A stretch of DNA of 64,000 nt, taken from positions 75,264,177 to 75,328,176 of the forward strand of contig NC_080582.1 of the NCBI RefSeq assembly GCF_029962835.1, read 5' to 3'. The position numbers and the translations under genes were made by a program. This DNA is from Magnolia sinica (lineage: Eukaryota > Streptophyta > Magnoliopsida > Magnoliales > Magnoliaceae). A model generated the notes under the pieces. That model did not search any database. It was not told the DNA's origin and worked only from the letters and a program-made list of their open reading frames with translations. Below are positions 46,753 to 57,338 of this stretch, piece after piece (positions within the stretch are counted from its first letter, which is position 1; each line of letters starts with the position of its first letter).

Positions 46753-48450
46753 AGATTCCATCGGGTCGATGGTCAAAATTCCATTTCATTCACCTCGCGG
46801 TCAATTTCATTTATTTTATTTACTTCGCAGTCAATTCGCTTCACTTCACAGTCATTTCCACGCATTTCACGATCATTTTCGATGATTCCGTTTAGATTCA
46901 CGGTCATTTTCATGCACTTCACGGTCAATTCCCTTCAATTCACGGTCATTTCCATGCATTTCACGGTCATTTAGCTTCACTTCACCGTCATTTCCATGCA
47001 TTTCATGATCACTTTTGGTGATTCCGTTTAGATTCACGGTCATTTCCATGCACTTCACGGTCATTTCCCTTCACTTCACGGTCATTTCCATGCATTTCAC
47101 GGTCAATTCGTTTCACTTCAGGGTCATTTCCATGCATTTCACGGTCATTTCCGACGATTCCGTTTAGATTCTCGATCATTTCCATGCACTTCACGGTCAA
47201 TTTCCTTCACTTCACGGTCATTTCCACACATTTCACGGTCAATTCGCTTCACTTCACGGTCATTTCCATTCATTTCACGGCCATTTTTGGCGATTCCATC
47301 TAGATTCACGGTCATTTCCATGCGCTTCACGGTCAATTCCCTTCACTTCACAATCAATTCACTTCACTTCAAGGTCATTTCCATGCATTTCACGGTCATT
47401 TTCATTCATTTCACGATCATTTCGCTTATTTGTTTAAATTCACGATCATTTCCTCATGAATCTTCACTTCACGGTCATTTCCATGCATTTCACGGTCAAT
47501 TCGCTTCACTTCAGTGTCATTTCTATGCATTTCACGGTCATTTTCGGTGATTCCGTTTAGATTCACGGTCATTTCCATGCACTTCACGGTCAATTCCCTT
47601 CACTTCACGGTCATTTCCACGCATTTCACGGTCAATTCGCTTCACTACACGGTCATTTCCATGCATTTCACGGTCATTTTCGACGATTCCGTTTAGATTC
47701 ATGGTCATTTCCATGCACTTCACGGTCAATTCCCTTCACTTCACGGTCATTTCCATGCATTTCACGGTCAATTCGCTTCACTTCACGGTCATTTCCATGC
47801 ATTTCACGGTCATTTCTAGCGATTCCGTTTAGATTCACGGTCATTTCCATGCACTTCACGGTCAATTCCCTTCACTTCACGGTCATTTCCACGCATTTCA
47901 CGGTCAATTCGCTTCACTTCACGGTCATTTCCATTCATTTCACGGTCATTTTCGGCGATTCCGTTTAGATTCACGGTCATTTCCACGCATTTCACGGTCA
48001 ATTCGCTTCACTTCACGGTCATTTCCATTCATTTCACGGTCAATTCGCGTCACTTCAGGGTAATTTCCATGCATTTCACGGTCATTTCCGGCGATTCCGT
48101 TTAGATTCACGGTCATTTTCATGCACTTCACGGTAAATTCCCTTCACTTCACGGTCATTTCCACGCATTTCACGGTCAATTCGCTTCACTTCACGGTCAT
48201 TTCCATTCATTTCACGGTCATTTTCGGTGATTCCATTTAGATTCACAGTCATTTCCATGCACTTCACGGTCAATTCCCTTCACTTCATGGTCATTTCCAC
48301 ACATTTCACGGTCAAATCGCTTCACTTCACGGTCATTTCTATTCATTTCACGGTCATTTCCCGCGATTCCGTTTAGATTCATGGGCATTTTCATACACTT
48401 CACGGCCAATTCCCTTCACTTCACGGTCATTTCCACGCATTTCACAGTCA
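46753..48450 (-). repeat. 136-bp tandem array, left half
   Basis: About twelve units of 136 bp, each opening near GATTCCGTTTAGATTCACGG and built of eight 17-bp sub-repeats of the form TTCACGGTCATTTCCAT / TTCACGGTCAATTCGC. The periodicity is regular from 46873 to 48409, with a few 6-bp slips. The edge unit near 46753-46810 (GGTCGATGGTCAAAATTCC) is a degenerate end form. Confidence 0.9.
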
Positions 48451-50104
48451 ATGAATGGAAATCGCTGGAAATGACCATGAAATGAATGGAAATGATCGTG
48501 AAGTGAAGCGAATTGACCGTGAAATGCGTGGCAATAATCGCGAAGTGAAGGGAATTTACCGTGAAGTGCATGGAAATGACTGTAAATCTAAACGGAATTG
48601 CCGAGAATGACCGTGAAATGAATGGAAATGACCGTGAAGTGAAGCAAATTGATCGTGAAATGCATGGAAATGACCATGAAGTGAAGGGAATTGATTGTGA
48701 AGTGCATGGAAATGACCGTGAATCTAAATGGAATCGCCAGAAATGATCGTGAAATGCATGGAAATGACCGTGTAGTGAAGGGAATTGATCGTGAAGTGCA
48801 TGGAAATGACCGTGAAGTAAAGGCAATTAATCGTGAAGTGCATGGAAATGACCATGAATCTAAACGAAATCGCCGGAAATGACGGTGAAATGCATGGAAA
48901 TGAGCATGTAGTGAAGCAAATTGACCGTGAAATGCGTGGAAATGACCGTGAAGTGAAGGGAATTGACTGTGAAGTGCATGAAAATGACCGTGAATCTAAA
49001 TGGAATTGCTGGAAATGACCGTGAAATGCATGGAAATGACCTTGAAGTGAAGCGAATTGACCATGAAATGCATGGAAATGACCGTGAAGTGAAGGGAATT
49101 GACCGTGAAGTGCATGGAAATGACCGTGAATCTAAACGGAATCACCGTAAATGACCGTGAAATCATGAAAATGACCGTGAAGTGAAGCGAATTCACCGCG
49201 AAGTGAATAAAATGAATGAAATTGACTGCGAGGTAAATGAAATGGATTTTTGACCATCGACCCAATGGAATCTTTGAAGTGAAAGGAATTAACTGTGAAG
49301 TGCATGAAAATGACCGTGAATCTAAACAGAATCGCCGAAAATGATCGTGAAATGACTGTTAAGTGAAGCGAAATGCATGGAAATGATCGTGAAGTGAAGC
49401 GAATTGACCGTGAAACGCGTGGAAATGACTGTGAAGTGAAGGGAATTGACTATGAAATGCATGGAAATAACCATGAATCCAAACGAAATCGTCGGAATTG
49501 ACCGTGAAATGCATGGAAATGACCGTGAAGTGAAGCGAATTGACCGTGAAATGCGTGGAAATGACCGTGAGTGAAGGGAATTGAACGTGAAGTGCATGGA
49601 AATGATCATGAAATGTATGGAAATGACCGTGAAGTGAAGCGAATTGACCGTGAAATGTGTGCAAATGACCGTGAAGTGAAGGGAATTGACCATGAAGTGC
49701 ATGGAAATGACCGTGAATCTAAACGAAATCACCGGAAATGATCGTGAAGTGAAGCGAATTGACCGTGAAATGCGTGGAAATGACCGTGAAGTGAAGGGAA
49801 TTGACCGTGAAGTGCATGGAAATGACCGTGAATCTAAACGGAATCACCGGAAATGACCGTGAAATGCATGGAAATGACCGTGTAGTGAAGCGAATTGACC
49901 GTGAAATGTGTGGAAATGACCGTGAAGTGCATGGAAATGACCGTGAATCTAAACGGAATCGCCGAAAATGACCGTGAAGTGAAGCGAATTGACCGTGAAA
50001 TGCGTGGAAATGACCGTGAAGTGAAGGGAATTGACCGTGAATCTAAATGCAATGCACGAAAATGACCGTGAAATGAATGGAAATGACTCAAGTGAAGCGA
50101 TTCC
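48451..50104 (+). repeat. 136-bp tandem array, right half, inverted
   Basis: The same unit in opposite orientation (CGTGAATCTAAACGGAATCG), starting abruptly after 48450. A degenerate end unit like the one at the array edges lies inside it at 49190-49275 (TTTTTGACCATCGACCCAAT), after which the array restarts. This suggests the right half is two joined arms. Confidence 0.88.
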
Positions 50105-50337
50105 GGCAAATGTCGAAACTCGCACGTATGTGTTTGACACAGTCCTAAGCCAGTCCCGCGACGAATCTAAATGGAACGTCGAAAAGTTATATCATAGCGA
50201 CAGTGCCGTCGACGGTACCAACGCCGTGACTTGCGCACCGAACCGATACCTGGGCCAAGATTCCTTCGGAAGAAACACCGCGCGTTTCGGATTTCGAGGG
50301 AATCTCTACAATTAGTCCCATCAATCAACCATTAAAG

Positions 50338-50385
50338 CCCCCCGCCCCCCCCCCCCCCCCCCCCACACCCCCCCCCCCCCCCCCG

Positions 50386-50458
<73 letters not shown>
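50338..50458. repeat. 121-bp C-rich homopolymer-like tract
   Basis: Almost pure C with a few G and A interruptions. On the minus strand it is poly-G. It could form G-quadruplex or i-motif structures, or be a base-calling or consensus artefact; the sequence alone cannot tell. Confidence 0.85.
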
Positions 50459-50460
<2 letters not shown>

Positions 50461-51806
50461 GAAGATCAAGTGTGGGTGTTTGGATAGGATAGTTTTTGAT
50501 GTTTTTAAGATGGGCCAAGTGAGGCCAACCGATCAATGGTTCGGATCTCACTTTGGACCCTATGATGTGGCCAATGGCCCACTTGGATCATCATGATCAT
50601 TCCATGATGGGGCCATTCTCCATGGACCCCATCATGATGTTTACTTTCTTACATATTTAGGGTCATCTAGACCGTATGATTTAGTGGAGAAGGGATCTCT
50701 ACCGTTGAATTTTAATTTAATAGGCCCACATGTAATGGGACCCACTTGATGTATGATTTAGTGCAAGGGAGGGCCCATAGTGCCGGGGTCCCTCCATCAC
50801 ACGGTCTCACTCTCTATCTCTCTCCCTTTTTATTTTATTTATTTTATTTTTATTTTTTTTCTTTTATGTTAATGAGGTTATGTGGCCCACTTGAATGGAC
50901 CCCACCATGAGGTAGGTATTTTATCCAAACTATTTATAAGTGGGGCCCACCTTATATGTGTAGTGCTCATGCCATCCATCACAGGGTGGTCCACCTAAGC
51001 AGGGCCCACCCCCAACGGATATGCCAAGTCCAGCGTCCAGGGACGCTGGACGTCTGCTGGGAATAAACACAAATATCAGCTTCTAACTAAGCTTTGGGGT
51101 GGCCCTTCCATGTAGGCCCCACCTTGATGTATGTCTTCAATCCACACCAACCATTCCTTTCCCAAGCCTCTTTTAGGCGTTGAGCCGAAAGATGGGATTA
51201 ATCGGACCTTCAGGCGGGCCATACCCTACCAAATGGTGGTTTTCACCATTGAAACCTTTCCTAATTTCCTATACGCCAAAACATGTCCGATATTGGACTT
51301 GAACTGCTCGTGGTGAGCCATGGAAGAACACTGGACGGCGTGGATTCACTGGATATGGACCCCACCTGCGAAATCCTTACAAAAACAAAAAAAAAAAAAT
51401 ATTTCAACACAGCAGGCCTGCGCACGTACGCTGGCGGACGGGCTGGAGGTCAGCAACCCATAGCTCTAGCCTGGGCCCCACCTTGATGTTTATTTGTCAT
51501 CCAATCCGTTCATGAGGTGGGTCACCTCCTTAAATGGGCCCCCTCCAAATTCCAACGCCATCCAAGGCTCAGGTGGCCCACACCGTATGGAACAGTGGGA
51601 TTGAACCTCTACCTTTGAAACCCATTTGGGGTCCACAGAAGTTTTGGATCAGGGTGAAAATTTCTCCCACCCTCCACCTAGGTCCACTCGGCCTTGTCAA
51701 CGGGTTGGATGGCATATCAACATTTCAGTGGGCCCCACATGGAGCCCACTGTGATGATTGTGTGGGCCCACTGTGATGATGGCGTGGAGCCCACTGTGAT
51801 GCGTGA

Positions 51807-51815
51807 GTGTGTGTA

Positions 51816-51859
<44 letters not shown>
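51807..51859. repeat. Compound (TG)n(TA)n microsatellite
   Basis: GTGTGTAT then a pure GT run, changing to AT at 51841. AT-rich text follows to 51930. Confidence 0.9.
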
Positions 51860-53755
51860 AAATATTATATTTCATATGATATTATATGTATATTATGTAT
51901 ATATATTATATATTATATATTTATATATTTTAACTAAAGTTGAGACCCGTGATTGAGGCCCACCTTGATATATAGGTGAGGCCTACCTCAATTTGCTTGT
52001 GGCCCATGATTGAGGCCCACTTTGATGTCTATGTAAGGTCCATGGGTCGGGGCCCATTAAGATGTAATGGGGCTAATGGGTTGAGGCCCATTTGATGCAT
52101 GTATGGGGCCCAACTGGCGAGGCCCATTTGATACATATAAGGCCGTAAGATTAGGCCCATTTAATGCATTCTAAGGTCCACGGGTTATGGCCCATTGCAA
52201 TGCACATAAGGCCCATTGGTGTGGCCCATTGTTGTGGCTCGCTTGATGAACATGAGGCCCATATGATACGGCCCATTTGATGTATTGAAGGCCCAATGAG
52301 TTATACCTAAGGTTCATTGCAATGTGCAGTCCCAATATGATTTATGTAATGATGTTTACGTCAGGGCTATGCCTTGGGAGCAATGGTGGTTTGACGTCCA
52401 CATTGCAAATATAGTGTGGTTAAATGTCCGCATTATGACTTTTCCTAGGGCCCATTGTTAGGCTCGTATGTCTGATGTGTAGGCCGTCTAGGCCCATCTT
52501 TGTTATGATTAGCATCCATCTCATATAACATGTTTAATTCCATGATTCATAATCATATGCATCATACGTATGCTTGATATGAGAAATGCCTGATCATAGC
52601 ATATGCCTTCGGGCAGATGGTTTAGGGGCTCCCGTACAGGGGGGTTGCCCTACATGAGCGCACGATACGCATAGGATTGTTGCATGACTGGACAGTGTGA
52701 TTCATGCATTCGCATTATGTGATATGGTTACTGTATGCCCTAGCGACATCAGGGCCGTAGCCTCCACAGACGTATCGTGGTTGGCAGGATTGGATACCGG
52801 AAATACTGTTCTACATGGGGTGCGATAGATATCCCTGGGTGAAAGTCCCTAAACCCTTATGGTACCAGGAGGTTGCTCCAACGTCTAGACCGAGTGGATG
52901 CATGAGCGCTGAGTGCCGATTACCAGACGGTTGCGCTTTCCACTGTGTCGTGGTCGGTTGGAAGGGGGTGCGGCCTTACCCGCCCGAGAGTAGGGGGCAA
53001 TGCTAGGCTGAGTCTGACCAGCTCGAGGAATGGGTCCGCTATTGACGAGCCGAGCCCGATATTGGCAGGCGGATAGTGAGGTCTTTTCCACTCACCTTAT
53101 TGCGCGCGATGGGGCGGCAATCTGGCTTGGAGTGTACTAGACCCCGGTGATATTCCAGATTTGAGCCGTATTGACATGTGGACTTAGATGAGGATTTGTA
53201 TGCTTGACTTGCATTTCGCATTGCATGGCCTTGGTATGGCCGACATCATTCTTTGCACCGCATGGCCTTGGTACGGCTAATGGGATTCTTAGCATTCATC
53301 AGCATGTTCCGCATTACTCTGATACTGCATAACTACATTATCACCTTGAGCATACACTTTCACCACCCTCTAAGCTTTCTATAAGCTTATGCACGACCGT
53401 TGCGTGCAGGTGACGTTGGATCGCAGCAGTGCTGAGGCTTGGACGCGTGGCTGATCTTTTGAAGCTCTTTTTTTTGTCTATCATCATTGTATTTCCCTTA
53501 TGCTCATTGTACTTGTAAAGTTTTTGATTATAGTGAAAATGTGATGGAGTTTTTGGTTGTTGTTTGTGGGTTATGCCTTTGGTTATGCCTATTACGAATC
53601 AAACTGATGTACAAAATCCTCCTTGTAGCATCCCAGGATCGGAACCTGGCGAATGGGCGCTGGAAGTCGAGAATGGGGTTCTACGGAGGCTGTCAGCGCC
53701 GGATTCGGCGATCGGGAATTTTGTGAGCCCGGTTTCCGAGTTTGGGGCGTGACAG

Positions 53756-54180
53756 AAATGATCGTAAATCTAAACGGAATCGCCGAAAATGACCGTGAAA
53801 TGTATGGAAATGACCCTGAAGTGAAGCGAATTGATCGTGAAATGCATGTAAATGACCCTGAAGTGAAGGGAGTTGACCATGAAGTGCATGAAAATGACCG
53901 TGAATCTAAACGGAATCGCCGGAAATGATCATGAAATGCATGGAAATGACCGTGAAGTGAAGCTAAATGACCGTGAAATGCATGGAAATGACCAGGAAGT
54001 GAAGGGAATTTGATCGTGAAATGCATGAAAATGACCGTGAATCTAAACAGAATCGCCGAAAATGACTGTGAAATGTATGGAAATGACCATGAACTAAAGC
54101 AAATTGACTGCGAAGTGAATAAAATAAATGAAATTGACCGCGAGGTGAATGAAATGAATTTTTGACCATCGACCTAATGA
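53756..54180 (+). repeat. 136-bp array, distal part of right half
   Basis: About three more units in the same orientation as 48451-50104, closing with the degenerate edge form (GACTGCGAAGTGAATAAAAT, TTTTTGACCATCGACCTAAT) that mirrors 46753-46810. Confidence 0.88.
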
Positions 54181-55126
54181 AATCTTGGAAAATAACTACG
54201 TTGGTTGGCTAAATTTGCTTTTCCTACCCCAAAATCATGTGGTACATTAAGTAACTCATTCTTGTTAAGGAGGTATGCTTCTTAAATAAATAGACAAAGA
54301 AATGAATTAAAAGATAGAAAAATATTTTTATATGCTTATATATACATATTTACATAATTATGTATTAGAGAAAAATGTAAGGGTGGAAAAAGTTATCCTT
54401 GCAAAAAAAAATTAAAAAAATAAAATAAAATCTGCCGGACTGGAGTGTCGTGGCAGTCTGGACTTGTTTTTTTGCTGTCTAATTTCCATTGCTTTTGTGA
54501 GTCCCATCATAAGGTCTGTATTATATCCAAACCGTCCATTTATTTGGAGAGCTAATATTAAGGCTTGAGATGAAAAACAAGATAGATCTAACTATCAAGT
54601 GGACCACACTGTAAAAGGCAGTGGGGAATTGGAACCCTTCCAGGGGTTATATAAGTTTTGGATAATTATGAAATTTGTTTTTCCTCTTAGAGCACCAGGC
54701 GATCGGCCTCAGGAGGGAAAATAAATGTTACGGTGGGCCCTACAAAATTTTTAACCGTGAAAATCAATTTTCCCGCTTCTTTGTGGTGAGGTCCGGTTGA
54801 TTTTGGGTATGATTTATTTATTTATTTATTTCCGATAATGTTCCGAAATGATCTCGAAATTTGGATGACCGTTGTGGATATAATAAATACATGGCTGCGG
54901 GGCCATGAAACTTTGATATCTTTTTAACCGTTCGCACAGCTCGATTTCGAGGAGCGTAAGCGCTCGTCTTCGAGCACCAGGCGATCCGCCTCGGGAAGGA
55001 AAGCAGGGGCATTTTCGACCTGAGAAATGGGGCCGTACAGTTGGGGCTTACTCTTGGGAGATAAAAAGCAAGTGGTCTTTAAAAGGTTGGTGGGCCATAT
55101 ATGGGTCGTACAGTTGGAAATTTCTC
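54181..55126 (-). repeat. Right terminal inverted repeat arm
   Basis: It is an inverted copy of 45794-46752. At 54689-54716 it differs by a patch (AGCACCAGGCGATCGGCCTC) that matches the arm's own distal part at 54971-54999, replacing about 35 bp present in the left arm. Confidence 0.85.
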
Positions 55127-55135
55127 CAAGCGTTT

Positions 55136-56029
55136 TCATTATCCAATACCAACTAGCAATTCTCTTCTAAAGACGGTAATTCGGTCAGCCGAGCTTTTCT
55201 AAGCACGCACGCATGTGCAAGAGCACGTGTACCCACCATACGTGTGCCATCATGGCATGATAGGTCTGAGATCCAATCCATCCATCAGAAACACACCTCT
55301 ATATTGATGCTCTACCCCAAGAATCAGGTTGATCGATTAGTCAGGTGGGCCACTGCTTGTTAAATAAACGTACAGCTCTGAAAAGCTTAGCTGAAGTTCT
55401 CCAACACATCCACCTGTTTCCAATATTAGGGCCCACATGATGAGTGGACCGGATTTATTTTTGGGAGAAGATGTAAGATGGTAGGAACAACCTGATGAAT
55501 GCACTGGATCGAGCACCTATGTGCCATGCTGGCACATTTGTAGCGTTTACATCAGTTTTATTGCACACGCGCGAGTGCTTAGAGAAGCTCTGGGTGGGCC
55601 ATCTCTATGAAAGTCTAGATCTGGTGGCCGCATCTTAAGACAGGGAGCTGATTAAATACCTCAGAAGCACATGGAACATACGGTGCATCACATCGTTTTC
55701 AATACACGTGGCATGCATGGATGAGTCGAGATTTCCATCCCTTGGGACCCACCATTCATTTGACCAAATAGGGCAATCCTAACGATCTGATGATGAACTT
55801 CTTTTTTATTGAATGTGGGCGCTGTTTTTTTCGATCCGTTAGGATAGAACCGATCAAACGGCTAGGATTGTCCAATCAGTATAATATACTTTTATTGGTC
55901 CACTAATTGAAGAAATTGCCGAATGTACGGTCTGGATCTCATCAGAAAAATGTATTGAAAATGGTACGGAGTCACATGGTGGCTCCCGTGCCCTCGCAAA
56001 TACGTCCTTTAACAGCAACTTCCTGCTAC
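55136..56029. other. No feature recognised
   Basis: Non-coding text with scattered CACGTGT and GTGGGCC motifs. No element ends or coding potential. Confidence 0.4.
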
Positions 56030-56400
56030 GGTAAGCTAGGTGGGGCCCACCGTTATGCTTGTGAGAAATCCACCCTGTCCAACCTTTTTCCAGATAATTT
56101 GAGCACATGGCTCAAAAATAAGTCAGATCCAAAACTTGAATATGCCGCACAATATGAAAACGTGTGTAGGAAAATTCCCACCGTTGAAACTTTCCTGTGG
56201 TCCACCGTGATATTTATATGCCATCTGTACCGTTCATAAGGTCATTCCTGCTGTGATGAACTGAAGACAAACATATTAGCTTGATTCGAAATTTCCGTGG
56301 CTCGGTGAATGTTTCAAGTGTGGACGTTCAATCTCACTGTTTCCTGTCGTGAGGCCCACTTGAGTTTCGTGCATGCTTCATCTCAGTGGGCCCCACAGCT
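56030..56400. repeat. Foldback repeat (GTGGGCC family)
   Basis: Left AGGTGGGGCCCACCGTTATG and right CATCTCAGTGGGCCCCACAG ends are inverted. Inside are CCGTTGAAACTTTCCTGTGG and GAGGCCCACTTGAGTTTC, as elsewhere. Confidence 0.6.
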
Positions 56401-56736
56401 TCCGTCCGAGGAGGTTCAAATGCTTCCACAGGAAATCCGTATGTATCATTAATTATTTTTTTCGAAGGAATGACGTTACTCTGGGAAATGCAACCTCGGT
56501 CAATGCACATGTAAAAGAGTTCGCTGATCCATGCACACGCACATGGGTTTTCAATGGATACCGGGATCTGTGTATATCCATGGCACATGCACAAGAGTTG
56601 AATGCGTCGGGGTCTAATTTCTCAAACCCCATTGCTTCTACCGCCAATTCAATCAAACACGTGTAAATGAGGGTTTAGATTGGCTGTTCGTGTGAGGATA
56701 CGAAGTGGTATGAGGATAAGAAGCTCCGGCATGTCA
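56401..56736. other. No feature recognised
   Basis: A 97-residue ORF at 56373-56666 has no domain I know. No other signal. Confidence 0.4.
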
Positions 56737-56795
56737 GGGTCCTTAATCTTGTCCGGGTGGTAGACTCTCAAGAGTTTCAACTCCCGGCCAAGGGT
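56737..56795 (+). mobile_element. SINE family 1, 3'-truncated fragment
   Basis: GGGTCCTTAATCTTGTCCGG and TGGTAGACTCTCAAGAGTTT match the first 60 bases of the SINE at 33814. The match stops before the B box is complete and no tail follows. Confidence 0.7.
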
Positions 56796-57328
56796 GCTGC
56801 CGTGTTGAGATGAGTAGATTAGAGATTGGACTGGGATTTAGTCAACAGTTTAGATAATTTGTGAAAAGAGTAGGGGTTAGCCATTCTGAATTAGTTACTT
56901 TTACCTTGTTATAATAGACATGAGTCTACATATTTAATAACTTTCTCTTTTACTAGTTTTAAAGCTTGTATGTCTCTCAAATGAACAAGGATGTACAGAT
57001 AAATAAAATAAGGCTAGATAATGTTGATTTTATTAATATTTAAAATATATGGTTTATTACAATCAACAAAGTAATAATCAACCAGAAGAATAAACGAAAA
57101 TAAAACAAAAGATAAATACTTGATTCATCTATCGAAAGAGACGATCGAGGTGGGTGGTCAGTAGGATGTGATCGGATTGTTATGATCAATAAAATCAGAA
57201 CTCGGTTCAACATGATCCTATAACTTAAGGTTAAAAATATTTACTTTTACTCTTAAGGTACTATAGTAGGAGTTGATATATATGTAGTAGCTATCTATGC
57301 TAAAATTAGGCTAAATTAAGGAAAGATA
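56796..57328. other. No feature recognised
   Basis: AT-rich non-coding text, including AATAAAATAAGG and ATTAATATTTAAAAT runs. Confidence 0.4.
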
Positions 57329-57338
57329 AATGTAAATG

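Larger units (their letters stand above)
50105..53755 (+). mobile_element. Gypsy-type LTR-like insertion in the array
   Basis: This non-satellite block ends GTTTGGGGCGTGACA at 53755, the usual inverted form of a TGTCACGCCCC start, and the array resumes at once. Inside are a poly-C tract, a GTGGGCC-family region (50500-51800), a microsatellite, GGCCCATT-rich text (51950-52450) and GCAGGTGACGTTGGATCGCA near 53407, like the 3' part of elements A and B. The left edge is not clean and no TSD was found, so it may be truncated. No coding content. Confidence 0.6.
45794..55126. mobile_element. Giant foldback Mutator-like element, 9.3 kb
   Basis: The termini GAGCAATTTCCAACTGTACG and, inverted at the right end, GAGAAATTTCCAACTGTACG open arms of about 0.95 kb (45794-46752 and 54181-55126) that are inverted copies throughout. 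CAAGCGTTG (45785-45793) and CAAGCGTTT (55127-55135) flank it, 8 of 9 matching, consistent with the 9-bp duplication and GAG ends of Mutator-like elements. Between the arms lies a 136-bp tandem array that changes orientation at 48450, interrupted by a 3.6-kb LTR-like insertion. I see no transposase, so it is non-autonomous; short ORFs across the array are repeat artefacts. Confidence 0.85.

Noticed and set aside
46873..49154. Regularly spaced ~60-residue ORFs in the tandem array
   Set aside because: They are frame artefacts of the 136-bp repeat (all near-identical, offset by 136 bp) with no domain.
50321..50551. Gly-rich ORF across the C-rich tract
   Set aside because: A homopolymer artefact.
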